Counted from the first letter of the stretch, positions 26,746 through 35,422 are shown. The stretch: DNA of 57,564 nucleotides from Pseudomonas morbosilactucae (GCF_023241715.1 NZ_JALQCW010000080.1:1-57564), one strand, 5' to 3'. A program made the numbers and translations. Notes: a model not told the origin generated them from the letters alone.

Positions 26746-27210
26746 TCAGTCGGAGAAGCTGCCTTGCAAGTGCTCGGCGCGAAACTCCAGGGTTTGCGGG
26801 CGGTAGCCGGGGCGCAGTGGCGGCATTGGCAGGCAGTCTGTCCAGGTGGCGCCGGCCTGCAATTCGCCCGGGCCGCGATAGCGCGGGGCGCTGTATTGGT
26901 TGTCGGCGAGATTGACCGTATCACCGGTGGCATAGGCGGCGATGCGCCAACGCAGTTCGGTGAGGGGCACGCTGTTGCTGTTGCGCATGTTCAGTTGCAA
27001 GGGACGGTCGGCGGGGCAGTGCTCGGGCGCGTAGCGGATGTTCAGGTCCAGACGGGCCAGTTGCCGGGCTTCGCGGTGGTCCTGCCAGACCACCCAGGTG
27101 GCGACCAGGCCCAGGCCGATCGCGGCTGCCAGGGACACCGGGAACGCCTTGGCCGGGTAGCGGATAAGCAGGATCAGCCAGGTGATGACCAGCAGAACGC
27201 CGATGAACAT
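26746..27210 (-). CDS. small membrane-anchored protein of unknown function
   Basis: 154 aa. Two adjacent hydrophobic segments at the N-terminus (about residues 2-17 and 23-41) are followed by a soluble domain rich in beta-type sequence (LNIRYAPEHCPADRPLQLNMRNSN, TELRWRIAAYATGDTVNLA) with two cysteines. I recall relatives in pseudomonads annotated only loosely as multidrug transporter proteins; nothing here supports transport. GAGG precedes the ATG. It is 35 bases ahead of the short-chain dehydrogenase gene. Confidence 0.7.
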   Translation of the reverse strand: MFIGVLLVITWLILLIRYPAKAFPVSLAAAIGLGLVATWVVWQDHREARQLARLDLNIRYAPEHCPADRPLQLNMRNSNSVPLTELRWRIAAYATGDTVNLADNQYSAPRYRGPGELQAGATWTDCLPMPPLRPGYRPQTLEFRAEHLQGSFSD

Positions 27211-27355
27211 GACGCGAACCTCGGGAAAAGAGAGAGCCCATCCTACCTAAGCCTGGGTGGGGTTGGCGATGAATGATGCCAGTACTGGAGCGAAGCCAGG
27301 GCAAAAAGAAGGCTGGTTTAATTTATGATCCAGGCCCAAGCACAGGAGCAGGGTG

Positions 27356-28075
27356 ATGGATGTGTTCAGGAAGTGTTCTTTTGTCTTGCGGTTCCACAAG
27401 CCCTCCATCGTGCAGGTCCCGCACTCGGTGCAGTTGCACAGGGCAGAGTGTTTTTTGGCTGAGCTGGCGGAGGTTCATCCGTTGCTGGGGGACTGGTTTT
27501 TTCAGGCGGGCTCCAAGCGGCAGGCACTGGGCAAGCGTTTGCAGGACCATCCTGGCGCCTTGCAGGAGGAGGCGGTCCGGCAGGCGGATGAGGATTTTCC
27601 TACCCAGCTTGAGTTTTCGGTGTGGAACGGGGTGGACGATCCGTTACAGGGCGGCTTGGCCTTTCATTACAGCGCGCACGATGGAGCCGCCATGGCCGGC
27701 ATGCACTTCGAGGACGCCGGGGCGTTGGTGATGGCGGTCAGCGATGTGAAATCGTTGGTGTTGCAGGTCATGCAGTTGGCGTTGGAGAGGTGGCCTGAAA
27801 TCGACTGGTGTGTGTTTGCGCCCAGCGATCACTATCGGCGCGGCAAAGTGTTCAAGGATCGGCAGACCATCGGCTGGATAGGTTTTTGCCCGCACCTCTT
27901 GCAAGCCCAGGACTTTGTCGACGCCGAACAGCTGATTGAAGTTGCCGGACGAGGCACCTTGATTGTGAGTACGCCCCAACTGTTGGACGAGCGCACAGCA
28001 GAGCATGTGCAGCGAGTGGCGAACATCGACAGCACACTCATGGAACTGGGCCTGTTGCCGTTGTTTACACACTAA
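27356..28075 (+). CDS. Imm52-family immunity protein (orphan)
   Basis: 239 aa cytosolic protein resembling the Imm52 family of polymorphic-toxin immunity proteins: LAELAEVHPLLGDWFFQAGS (about 35-55), FSVWNGVDDPLQGGLAF (about 88-104), and the C-terminal TIGWIGFCPHLL and GTLIVSTPQLL with HVQRVANID. AGGAG precedes the ATG by about 11 bases; a GTG one codon earlier is also possible. No toxin gene (VgrG, Rhs, Tse-type) is within the window, so it is an orphan. Family call from recalled consensus, moderately sure. Confidence 0.7.
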   Translation: MDVFRKCSFVLRFHKPSIVQVPHSVQLHRAECFLAELAEVHPLLGDWFFQAGSKRQALGKRLQDHPGALQEEAVRQADEDFPTQLEFSVWNGVDDPLQGGLAFHYSAHDGAAMAGMHFEDAGALVMAVSDVKSLVLQVMQLALERWPEIDWCVFAPSDHYRRGKVFKDRQTIGWIGFCPHLLQAQDFVDAEQLIEVAGRGTLIVSTPQLLDERTAEHVQRVANIDSTLMELGLLPLFTH

Positions 28076-28091
28076 ATATTCCAGCGCTCAA

Positions 28092-28168
28092 CTTGCCGCT
28101 TGCCGCTTGCCGCTTGCCGCTTGAAACTTGCAGCTTGCAGCTTGCAGCTTGCAGCTTGCAGCTTGCAG
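28092..28168. repeat. 7-bp tandem repeat array
   Basis: Four copies of CTTGCCG (28092-28119), one CTTGAAA (28120-28126) and six copies of CTTGCAG (28127-28168) in perfect 7-base register, placed between the convergent ends of the immunity gene and cadA. Such arrays change copy number by slippage and are good strain markers. Confidence 0.95.
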
Positions 28169-28178
28169 CTACGATGGC

Positions 28179-30446
28179 TTATTTGCGCAGCAGGCGCAGG
28201 CCGTTGAACACCACCAGCAGGCTCACGCCCATGTCGGCAAACACCGCCATCCACATGGTGGCGAGACCGGCGAAGGTTACCCCAAGAAAGATCGCCTTGA
28301 TCACCAGGGCCAAGGCAATATTTTGCTTGAGCACCCTCGACGTCTGGCGTGACAGGCGGATAAACGCCGGGATTTTGCGCAGATCATCGTCCATCAGGGC
28401 CACATCGGCGGTTTCGATGGCGGTGTCGGTGCCCGCTGCGGCCATGGCAAAACCGATCTCGGCCCGGGCCAGGGCCGGAGCGTCGTTGATGCCGTCGCCG
28501 ACCATGCCCACCCGATGGCCCTGGGCGTACAGCGCTTCGATGGCCTGCAGCTTGTCGGTGGGCAACAGGTCGCCCCGGGCCTGGTCGATGCCCACCTGGG
28601 CAGCGATGGCCTCGGCGGTGTGCGGGTTGTCGCCGGTGAGCATCAGGGTCTTGATGCCCAGCTCATGCAACTGCTGGATCGCCTCGCGGCTGGACGCCTT
28701 GACCGTGTCTGCCACGGCAAACAGCGCCAGCGGTCCGGAGCTGTCGAGCAGCAGGACCACCGTCTTGCCCTGTTTCTCCAGGGCGAAGAGCCGCTCTTCC
28801 AGGGCCGGCGAACACAAGCCCAACTCTTCCACCAGGCGATGGTTGCCCAGGTGATAGACCTGGCCGTTGATCTCGCCCCGCACGCCACGACCGGCCAGGG
28901 CCGCAAAGTTATCCACAGGGTGCTGGGTCAGTTGCTTATCCACAGCCGCGCGGGCAATGGCCAGTGACACCGGGTGATCGGAACGCCCCGCCAGGCTTGC
29001 GGCAATCGCCGGCGCGGTGTTTTCAGTGATCGGATCCAGGGACAGGAAGTCGGTCTGTACCGGCTTGCCGTGGGTCAGGGTGCCGGTCTTGTCGAGGGCC
29101 AGGTAGTCGAGCTTGTAGCCGCCCTCCAGGTACACACCGCCCTTGATCAGGATGCCTTTGCGCGCCGCTGCGGCCAGGCCGCTGACGATGGTCACCGGGG
29201 TGGAAATCACCAGCGCGCAAGGGCACGCCACCACCAACAGCACCAGGGCACGGTAGATCCAGTCGAACCAGGCGCCGGCCATGAACAGCGGCGGAACCAA
29301 GGCCACCGCCAGGGCGAAGATAAACACCGCCGGGGTGTAGATCGTCGAGAAGCGATCGACAAACCTTTGGGTCGGCGCTCGTGCGCCCTGGGCCTGCTCC
29401 ACAGCGTGGATGATGCGCGCCAGGGTCGAGTTGTTGGCCGCTGCAGTGACCCGGTATTCCAGGGAACCGGCCTGGTTGATGGTGCCGGCGAACACTTTGT
29501 CGCCCAGGCCCTTCTCCACCGGCAGGCTCTCGCCAGTAATAGGCGCCTGATCGATGGTGGAACTGCCGGCGACCACTTCGCCGTCCAAGCCGATGCGCTC
29601 GCCCGGGCGGGCACGCACCAAGGCCCCGAGTTCGACGCTGTTGGCTTCACGTTCAGCCCAAGTGCCATCCGCCTGCTGCACCGTGACCTGTTCCGGGGTC
29701 ATCTGCATCAAGCCGCTGATGGCGTTGCGCGCCCGATCCAGGGACTTGGCCTCGATCAACTCGGCCACGGTGAACAGGAACATCACCATGGCCGCTTCCG
29801 GCCACTGGCCGATCAGCACGGCGCCGGTCACGGCGATGCTCATCAGGGCATTGATGTTCAGGTTGCGGTTCTTCAGGGCGATCCAGCCCTTTTTATAAGT
29901 GCCCAGGCCGCCGCTGAGGATCGACACCAAGGCCACCAGGGCCACCGCCCAATCGGGCGCGGCGCTGGTGAAGTGGATCACTTCGGCCGCCAGGGCCGCG
30001 ACCCCGGACAACGCCAGGGGCCACCAGGGTTTCTTCACCGGTGCCGGGGTCGCCGGTTCGGCGCTGGCTTCCAACGGCTCGGCGTGCATGCCCAGGGTTT
30101 TGATCGCGTCGACGATCGGCGCGCTGGAGGCCAGGTTGTGGGTCACGCCCAGCACCCGGTTGATCAGGTTGAATTCCAGCTGTTGCACCCCGGCCAGCTT
30201 GCCCAGTTTGTTCTGGATCAGGGTCTGCTCGGTGGGGCAATCCATGGCCTCGATGCGAAAACGGCTCAGCCGCGCATCGGCGCTCGGTGCTTCGGTCAAT
30301 TGGACCAAGGCTGGCGCGGCGCTGCCGGAACAACAGGCATCGCCGTGGGCGGAATGATCGTGGGCCTTGACCGGCTGGAGTTTGGCCGGTGCTGGCTGAT
30401 CGTGATCACAGCAGGATTTGGGGTGACTGTGCAGGGAGTCGCTCAT
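28179..30446 (-). CDS. cadA: Cd2+/Zn2+/Pb2+-exporting P1B-type ATPase
   Basis: 755 aa inner-membrane pump exporting divalent soft metals. The N-terminus is rich in His and Cys (HSHPKSCCDHDQ, HGDACCSG). A metal-binding domain has MDCPTEQT (about residues 75-135). Membrane helices include the ion-binding CPC in VACPCALVIST; phosphorylation site DKTGTLTHG, SDHPVSLAIA and hinge GDGINDAPAL are intact. ATG at 30446 chosen; upstream in-frame codons run into the operator. Divergent to cadR, with the CadR operator in its promoter. Confidence 0.93.
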   Translation of the reverse strand: MSDSLHSHPKSCCDHDQPAPAKLQPVKAHDHSAHGDACCSGSAAPALVQLTEAPSADARLSRFRIEAMDCPTEQTLIQNKLGKLAGVQQLEFNLINRVLGVTHNLASSAPIVDAIKTLGMHAEPLEASAEPATPAPVKKPWWPLALSGVAALAAEVIHFTSAAPDWAVALVALVSILSGGLGTYKKGWIALKNRNLNINALMSIAVTGAVLIGQWPEAAMVMFLFTVAELIEAKSLDRARNAISGLMQMTPEQVTVQQADGTWAEREANSVELGALVRARPGERIGLDGEVVAGSSTIDQAPITGESLPVEKGLGDKVFAGTINQAGSLEYRVTAAANNSTLARIIHAVEQAQGARAPTQRFVDRFSTIYTPAVFIFALAVALVPPLFMAGAWFDWIYRALVLLVVACPCALVISTPVTIVSGLAAAARKGILIKGGVYLEGGYKLDYLALDKTGTLTHGKPVQTDFLSLDPITENTAPAIAASLAGRSDHPVSLAIARAAVDKQLTQHPVDNFAALAGRGVRGEINGQVYHLGNHRLVEELGLCSPALEERLFALEKQGKTVVLLLDSSGPLALFAVADTVKASSREAIQQLHELGIKTLMLTGDNPHTAEAIAAQVGIDQARGDLLPTDKLQAIEALYAQGHRVGMVGDGINDAPALARAEIGFAMAAAGTDTAIETADVALMDDDLRKIPAFIRLSRQTSRVLKQNIALALVIKAIFLGVTFAGLATMWMAVFADMGVSLLVVFNGLRLLRK

Positions 30447-30484
30447 GGGCTTGCGTCCGAAAAGGTGCCTGTGGCTAAGTGAAC

Positions 30485-30505
30485 ACCCTGTAGCCACTTT
30501 AGGGT
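30485..30505 (-). promoter_or_regulatory. CadR operator in the cadA promoter
   Basis: On the plus strand ACCCT-GTAGCCACTTT-AGGGT, an inverted repeat of the MerR/CadR type. On the minus strand it sits between TTGACC (-35) and TTCACT (-10) with a 19-base spacer, longer than the normal 17, as MerR-family activators require. It matches the P. putida cadR/cadA arrangement from memory. Confidence 0.85.
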
Positions 30506-30532
30506 CAAGCACCCTTTTTGGAGATTGCCGCA

Positions 30533-30982
30533 ATGAAGATTGGCGAGCTGGCGAAACTCACCGACTGCCCGGTGGAAACCATTCGTTACTACGAACGCGA
30601 AGGCTTACTGCCGGAGCCGGCTCGCAGCGAAGGCAACTACCGTCTCTACACCCAGGCCCACACCGAGCGCCTGACCTTTATCCGCAACTGCCGCAGCCTG
30701 GACATGACCCTGGAGGAGATCCGCAGCCTGCTGAACCTGCGGGACAGCCCCCAAGGCCAGTGCCAGAGCGTCAACGCACTGATCGACGAGCACATCCACC
30801 ACGTCAAGGCGCGGATCGACGGCCTGCTGGCCTTGCAGGAACAGCTACTCGACCTGCGCCAACGCTGCGGCGAAGGGCCGGACCTAGATCAGTGCGGGAT
30901 TTTGCAGCGCCTGGAGGTCAGTGGTTCGGTCGCGCCCAGCGAGGCCGAGCACTCCCATGTCGGCCGCAGCCACGGGCATTGA
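30533..30982 (+). CDS. cadR: CadR, MerR-family Cd(II)/Pb(II)-responsive regulator
   Basis: 149 aa. N-terminal winged helix (about 1-70: MKIGELAKLTDCPVETIRYYEREGLLPEP), dimerisation coiled coil (about 80-118: NALIDEHIHHVKARIDGLLALQEQLLDL) and metal site with cysteines at CQSVNAL and the loop RCGEGPDLDQCGIL; the tail HSHVGRSHGH is histidine-rich, as in CadR. It activates the divergent cadA by untwisting its long-spaced promoter when metal binds. Confidence 0.93.
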   Translation: MKIGELAKLTDCPVETIRYYEREGLLPEPARSEGNYRLYTQAHTERLTFIRNCRSLDMTLEEIRSLLNLRDSPQGQCQSVNALIDEHIHHVKARIDGLLALQEQLLDLRQRCGEGPDLDQCGILQRLEVSGSVAPSEAEHSHVGRSHGH

Positions 30983-30996
30983 GCCCGCGACCCGGA

Positions 30997-31584
30997 TCAG
31001 GCGTTGCGACGGCCCACGGCGAGCAAGCGCAGGTAAACCCCTTCCAGCAGCGCCAGTAACCGCAGGTCCAATTGCCGCCAGGCCAGCCCCTGGCGCACCA
31101 GCCAGGCACTGAGCAGCCCCACCAGGCAGCCGCCGAGGATGTCGAAGGGGAAATGCACCCCCAGGTAGACCCGCGCCCAACTCACCAACAGTGCCAGGCC
31201 GAGCATCACCAGCCCGGTCTTGCGCAGGGACGCCAGGATCAAGGCAAAGGCCATGGCGAACAGGCCACTGGCATGGTCACTGGGGAAGGACGCCCCGGGT
31301 GCATGGGCAAGGAAATTCTGCCCCAGGCCCAGCATGAAGGGCCGCGGGTGGAACCACAGCTCGCGAATCACCAGGTTGCAGGCCAGGGCCAAGGCAATGC
31401 TCAGGCCCGCCAACAGCACGACCCGGCGTTGGCGCTGCTCGCCGAAGATCCAGAGCACCGCCAGCAACAGCGGCACGCAGAACACCATCCATTGGGCGAA
31501 GAAGATCGCCAGCTCGCGCATAGGCAGCGACGCCTCGGCGCTGGCATTGATCGCCAGGAACAGGCTGCGGTTGAGTTCTTCCAT
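30997..31584 (-). CDS. PAP2-family phosphatase, BcrC-like
   Basis: 195 aa inner-membrane phosphatase with about five helices, probably an undecaprenyl-diphosphate phosphatase recycling the cell-wall lipid carrier. The three phosphatase motifs are present: RELWFHPRPF (about residues 73-82), PSDHASG (about 100-106) and SWARVYLGVHFPFDILGG (about 134-151), with catalytic histidines in the second and third. Convergent with cadR, 14 bases apart. Confidence 0.85.
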   Translation of the reverse strand: MEELNRSLFLAINASAEASLPMRELAIFFAQWMVFCVPLLLAVLWIFGEQRQRRVVLLAGLSIALALACNLVIRELWFHPRPFMLGLGQNFLAHAPGASFPSDHASGLFAMAFALILASLRKTGLVMLGLALLVSWARVYLGVHFPFDILGGCLVGLLSAWLVRQGLAWRQLDLRLLALLEGVYLRLLAVGRRNA

Positions 31585-31767
31585 TCAGGGGCTCGCATTC
31601 GGTATCAGAAGGGCAACAGCCCGGGTTTCCAGGGCCACTGCAAGGAGAGTAGCCACCCCCAGGCAGGGCCATGCGCGGAATGCGCCCCGGACAAAGGCAA
31701 CGGCTTGAATCGACAAGGGGCCGCGCGGTATCAGCCGCGAGGCCCCTGGGTACAGCAGGTCGAACGC
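31585..31767. other. intergenic region, nothing recognised
   Basis: 183 bases between the end of thyA and the start of the PAP2 gene. It should hold the PAP2 promoter; no clear -10/-35, hairpin or repeat stands out. Confidence 0.4.
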
Positions 31768-32739
31768 TTAAACCGCCATCGGCGCGGTCATTGGCGCGTG
31801 GTGTTGGTAGCCCTCGAGGGAAAAATCACTCGGCTCCACCATTTCCAGCCATTCAGGCTGGTACACACCGGTCTTGGCAAACTCCGGCACACGCTCGGAA
31901 ATCACCAGCTTGGGCATGGGGAACGGCTCACGGGTGAGCTGCTCGTTGAGCATGTCCAGGTGGTTTTCATAGACGTGGGCATCACCGATGAAATAGGTGA
32001 ACCAGCGCGGCGTGTAGCCGGTCAGACGGCCGATCAGGCTCAGCAGCGCGGCGCCTTCGGTGAGGTTGAACGGCGTGCCCAGGCCCAGGTCGTTGGAGCG
32101 GATGTAGAGGGTCAGGGAGATTTCCCGGGTCTCGACATTGGGGTGGAACTGATACAGCAAGTGGCACGGCGGCAAGGCCATTTCATCCAACTGCGCGCAG
32201 TTCCAGCCGTGGAACAGAATCCGCCGGCTACCTGGGTCCTTGATGATGGTGTCGATGCACTGGCGCACCTGGTCGATGGCCTTGTACAGCACCACATAGG
32301 CCTGGCCGTTCTCTTCACCCTGGGCGATCTGCCGGTAACCCTGGCCCAGGGTCTGCTCGATGGCTGCCGGGTTGCTCAGGGGGATCTGTTTGTACGCCGG
32401 CCATTTGCGCCATTGCACACCATAGATTTCGCCCAGGTCGTCGTCGCCCTGGCGGAACGGGTTGGCCAGCCACTGGGCGTTTTCGTTGGCGTTCTGGTCC
32501 CAGACCTTGCAGCCCAGCGCCCGGAACTCGGCCGCGTTATTGACGCCACGAAGAAACCCGCACATCTCGCCGATGGCCGATTTGAACGCCATCTTGCGGG
32601 TGGTGATGGCCGGGAAGCCTTGCTGGAGGTCGTAGCGCAACATCGCCCCCGGGAAGCTGATGGTGTTGACCCCGGTGCGGTTGGCCTGCTTGGTGCCGTT
32701 GTTGATGACGTGGGCGACCAGCTCGAGATATTGCTTCAT
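31768..32739 (-). CDS. thyA: thymidylate synthase
   Basis: Cytosolic enzyme making dTMP from dUMP with methylene-tetrahydrofolate. Catalytic cysteine in MALPPCHLLYQF, dUMP-binding RSNDLGLGTPFN and the cofactor region near the C-terminus are intact. At 323 aa it is about 60 residues longer than the E. coli enzyme (264); the extra is mostly the segment between WGPEYG-equivalent WDQNANENAQWLA and the catalytic loop (about 85-150), a form seen in other bacteria. It follows lgt by 48 bases on the same strand. Confidence 0.95.
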   Translation of the reverse strand: MKQYLELVAHVINNGTKQANRTGVNTISFPGAMLRYDLQQGFPAITTRKMAFKSAIGEMCGFLRGVNNAAEFRALGCKVWDQNANENAQWLANPFRQGDDDLGEIYGVQWRKWPAYKQIPLSNPAAIEQTLGQGYRQIAQGEENGQAYVVLYKAIDQVRQCIDTIIKDPGSRRILFHGWNCAQLDEMALPPCHLLYQFHPNVETREISLTLYIRSNDLGLGTPFNLTEGAALLSLIGRLTGYTPRWFTYFIGDAHVYENHLDMLNEQLTREPFPMPKLVISERVPEFAKTGVYQPEWLEMVEPSDFSLEGYQHHAPMTAPMAV

Positions 32740-32760
32740 GAGTTACCTGCATCCTTGAAC

Positions 32761-32778
32761 CCGGGGCTTGCGCCCCGG
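32761..32778. other. GC-rich hairpin between lgt and thyA
   Basis: CCGGGGC-TTGC-GCCCCGG, a perfect 7-bp stem in the 48-base gap. It has no T-run after it on either strand, so it is more likely an RNA-stability or processing element in the lgt-thyA transcript than a terminator. Confidence 0.5.
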
Positions 32779-32787
32779 TATTCGAAT

Positions 32788-33603
32788 TTAAAGCGCGGGG
32801 CCTTTGTTGGCCGCCGGAGCACGGTGATACGCCAGCCAGATCAGGGCCAGGCCGCCGATGATCATCGGCAGGCAAAGCACCTGGCCCATGGTCAGCCAGT
32901 TCCAGGCCAGGTAGCCCAACTGGGCATCCGGCACACGGACGAATTCGACGATAAACCGGAAGATCCCGTAGAACAGCGCAAACATGCCGGACACCGCCAT
33001 CAGCGGCCGCGGCTTGCGCGAGAACAGCCAGAGGATCAGGAACAGCGCCACACCTTCGAGGGCGAACTGATACAGCTGGGACGGGTGCCGGGCCAGTTGA
33101 TCGGGGTCGCTGAACGGCGGGAAGACCATGGCCCACGGCAGGTCGGTGGGTTTGCCCCAAAGCTCGGCATTGATGAAGTTGCCGATGCGCCCGGCACCAA
33201 GGCCGATCGGCACCATGGGCGCGACGAAGTCCATCAGTTCAAAGAACGACTTGTTGTTGCGCTTGCCGAACCACCAGGCCGCCAGCATCACCCCGATAAA
33301 GCCGCCATGGAACGACATGCCGCCCTTCCACACTTCAAAAATCAGCAACGGGTTGGCCAGGTAGGCGCTCAGGTCGTAGAACAGCACGTAACCCAGGCGT
33401 CCGCCGAGAATCACCCCCATGGCCATCCAGAACACCATGTCGGAGAGTTTTTCTTTGCTCCAGGTCGGATCGAAGCGGGCCAGGCGGCGGGAGGCCAGCA
33501 GCCAGGCGCCGCCAATGCCGATCAGGTACATCAGACCGTACCAGTGGATTTTCAGCGGACCGATGGCCAGTGCCACCGGATCGATCTGCGGGTAAGGCAG
33601 CAT
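32788..33603 (-). CDS. lgt: prolipoprotein diacylglyceryl transferase
   Basis: 271 aa inner-membrane enzyme adding diacylglycerol to the lipobox cysteine of prolipoproteins. The Lgt signature LGAGRIGNFINAELWG (about residues 138-153) and the MSFHGGFIGVMLAAW segment with its histidine (about 97-111) are intact; seven helices are expected. Upstream of thyA in the same direction, as in many pseudomonads and enterobacteria. Confidence 0.96.
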   Translation of the reverse strand: MLPYPQIDPVALAIGPLKIHWYGLMYLIGIGGAWLLASRRLARFDPTWSKEKLSDMVFWMAMGVILGGRLGYVLFYDLSAYLANPLLIFEVWKGGMSFHGGFIGVMLAAWWFGKRNNKSFFELMDFVAPMVPIGLGAGRIGNFINAELWGKPTDLPWAMVFPPFSDPDQLARHPSQLYQFALEGVALFLILWLFSRKPRPLMAVSGMFALFYGIFRFIVEFVRVPDAQLGYLAWNWLTMGQVLCLPMIIGGLALIWLAYHRAPAANKGPAL

Positions 33604-33684
33604 TGCGACTCCTCGTTAGAGTGAAACTCGACATTCCGGGCGCGAACGTGACACGCCAGGATTAAGCCAGGATTGCGCGACCTG

Positions 33685-34467
33685 TCAGAGCAGGAAGCTC
33701 AACCCCACACAAAACAGCAGCGCGGCGAACAGGCGTTTGAGCAAGCGCGGCGACAGCTGGTGGGCCAAGCGCGCACCGAAACGGGCGAAGACCATGCTGG
33801 TCAGGGCGATCCCCAGCAGCGCCGGCAAATACACAAAGCCCAGACTATGGGCTGGAAGCAGCGGATCATGCCAGCCCAGAATCATGAAACTTACCGCGCT
33901 GGCCACGGCGATCGGCAAGCCGCAGGCCGACGAGGTGGCCACCGCTTGCTGCATCGGCAGGCTACGCCAGGTCAGGAACGGCACCGTCAGCGAGCCGCCG
34001 CCAATGCCGAAAATCGCCGAAGCCCAACCAATCACACTGCCAGCCAGGGTCAGGCTGGCCTTGCCGGGAATGCCGCGGCTGGCCTTGGGCTTGAGGTCCA
34101 GGGTCATCTGCAGGGCCACCAGCAAGGCAAACACGCCGATGATCTTCTGCAAGTGCGGACCGGAAATCGCCTCTGCCGTCAGCGCGCCAAAACCGGCACC
34201 GATCAGAATGCCCAGGGTCATCCAGGCGAAGATCGGCCAACGCACCGCCCCTCGCCGATGATGCTCACGCACGGCATTGATCGAGGTGAAGATGATGGTC
34301 GCCAGGGAGGTGCCGACCGCCAAGTGCGTCAGTACCGAGGGGTCGAAGCCCTGCAAGGTGAAGCTGAACACCAGCACCGGCACAATGATGATCCCGCCGC
34401 CCACGCCGAACAGCCCGGCCAGCACGCCCGCACAAGCGCCCAACAGCAGATAGAGCAGAAATTCCAT
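33685..34467 (-). CDS. TauE/SafE-family permease
   Basis: 260 aa inner-membrane protein of the sulfite-exporter TauE/SafE group with about eight helices. Two internal repeats each carry a glycine-rich motif: AGLFGVGGGIIIVPVLV (about residues 17-33) and IGWASAIFGIGGGSLTVP (about 150-167). Substrate unknown (sulfite, sulfoacetate or related anions in the family). ATG at 34467; longer in-frame extension is unlikely. Ahead of lgt on the same strand with an 81-base gap. Confidence 0.88.
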   Translation of the reverse strand: MEFLLYLLLGACAGVLAGLFGVGGGIIIVPVLVFSFTLQGFDPSVLTHLAVGTSLATIIFTSINAVREHHRRGAVRWPIFAWMTLGILIGAGFGALTAEAISGPHLQKIIGVFALLVALQMTLDLKPKASRGIPGKASLTLAGSVIGWASAIFGIGGGSLTVPFLTWRSLPMQQAVATSSACGLPIAVASAVSFMILGWHDPLLPAHSLGFVYLPALLGIALTSMVFARFGARLAHQLSPRLLKRLFAALLFCVGLSFLL

Positions 34468-34588
34468 GGGAGCATCCAGAAATAAGTGCGGCATGGTAAC
34501 GGAAGGCGCCCCCCGGGCTCCACTGAATGGCGATGGATACCCACTGGATCTGTGGGTAGAGTGGCAAAAAAACCAAGGGACTCGCCTG

Positions 34589-35335
34589 ATGTGCCTGATC
34601 GTTTTCGCCTGGCGGCCGGGCCACGCCCAGCCGCTGATCGTCGCGGCCAACCGTGATGAGTTTTACGCCCGCCCCAGCCTGCCCCTGGCCCAATGGCCGG
34701 ACGCGCCCGACGTCTACGCCGGTCGCGATCAGGAAGCAGGCGGCACCTGGCTAGGGGTCAATGCCGACGGGCGCTTTGCCGCCCTGACCAATATCCGCAA
34801 CCCGCACCAGCCGCCGGCACGCAAGTCCCGCGGGGAGCTGGTGGCGCGCTTTCTCAACGGTTCGCTGCCGATTGAACAGTATTTAGCCGACGTTAATGGC
34901 CGATCGATTGAATACGCCGGGTTTAACCTGCTGGTGGGCACGCGGGATGAGTTGTGGCACTACAACGCCAACCACACCGAGCCGACGCCATTGCAGGCGG
35001 GCGTGTATGGGTTGTCCAATGCCGGGCTGGATACACCGTGGCCCAAGTTGCTCAAGGCCAAGGCGGCGTTGAGCGCGGTGCTGGGGGATCCGCAACCTGA
35101 GACGCTGCTGGGGATTTTGAGTGACCCGCAGACCGCGCCATTTGCGGAGCTGCCGGACACCGGGGTGGGGCTGGCGACCGAGAGCCTGTTGTCGAGCGTG
35201 TTTATTGCCAGCCCAAGTTATGGGACGCGGGCGAGTACGGCGTTGATCGTGAATGCCGACGGTACGCGGCGGATGGTGGAACGCAGTTTTGGGCCCCATG
35301 GTGGGCGGTTGGGCGAGGTAGAGCTGAGCATTTGA
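34589..35335 (+). CDS. NRDE-family protein (TANGO2-like)
   Basis: 248 aa. Begins MCLIVFAWRPG with the invariant second-residue cysteine, then the signature AANRDEFYARP (about residues 22-32) and GGTWLGVNADGRFAALTNIR (about 51-70). The fold is Ntn-hydrolase-like; eukaryotic TANGO2 relatives are linked to lipid and haem handling, but no bacterial reaction is settled. AAGGGA precedes the ATG. Divergent from the TauE-like gene. Confidence 0.88.
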   Translation: MCLIVFAWRPGHAQPLIVAANRDEFYARPSLPLAQWPDAPDVYAGRDQEAGGTWLGVNADGRFAALTNIRNPHQPPARKSRGELVARFLNGSLPIEQYLADVNGRSIEYAGFNLLVGTRDELWHYNANHTEPTPLQAGVYGLSNAGLDTPWPKLLKAKAALSAVLGDPQPETLLGILSDPQTAPFAELPDTGVGLATESLLSSVFIASPSYGTRASTALIVNADGTRRMVERSFGPHGGRLGEVELSI

Positions 35336-35361
35336 CGGCGCCATCGCCGTGGTGCCACGAC

Positions 35362-35422
35362 TCGACAAGCCGGCTCCTACATTGGAATGCGATCCCCTGT
35401 AGGAGCCCGGCTTGCCGGCGAC
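35362..35422. repeat. REP pair
   Basis: CGACAAGCCGGCTCCTACA (about 35362-35380) and the opposing TGTAGGAGCCCGGCTTGCCGGCGA (about 35399-35422) form an inverted pair between the convergent ends of the NRDE gene and ptsP. Confidence 0.85.

Noticed and set aside
28092..28168. CRISPR-like array
   Set aside because: The unit is 7 bases without spacers and there are no cas genes; it is a simple tandem repeat.
32761..32778. Rho-independent terminator between lgt and thyA
   Set aside because: The hairpin is strong but has no T-run on the transcribed strand, so I list it only as a hairpin.
31072..33624. A very long plus-strand open frame (about 850 codons) across the PAP2, thyA and lgt genes
   Set aside because: It is antisense to three well-conserved genes, has low-complexity His/Gln/Arg-rich composition and no recognisable domain; it is a by-product of high GC.
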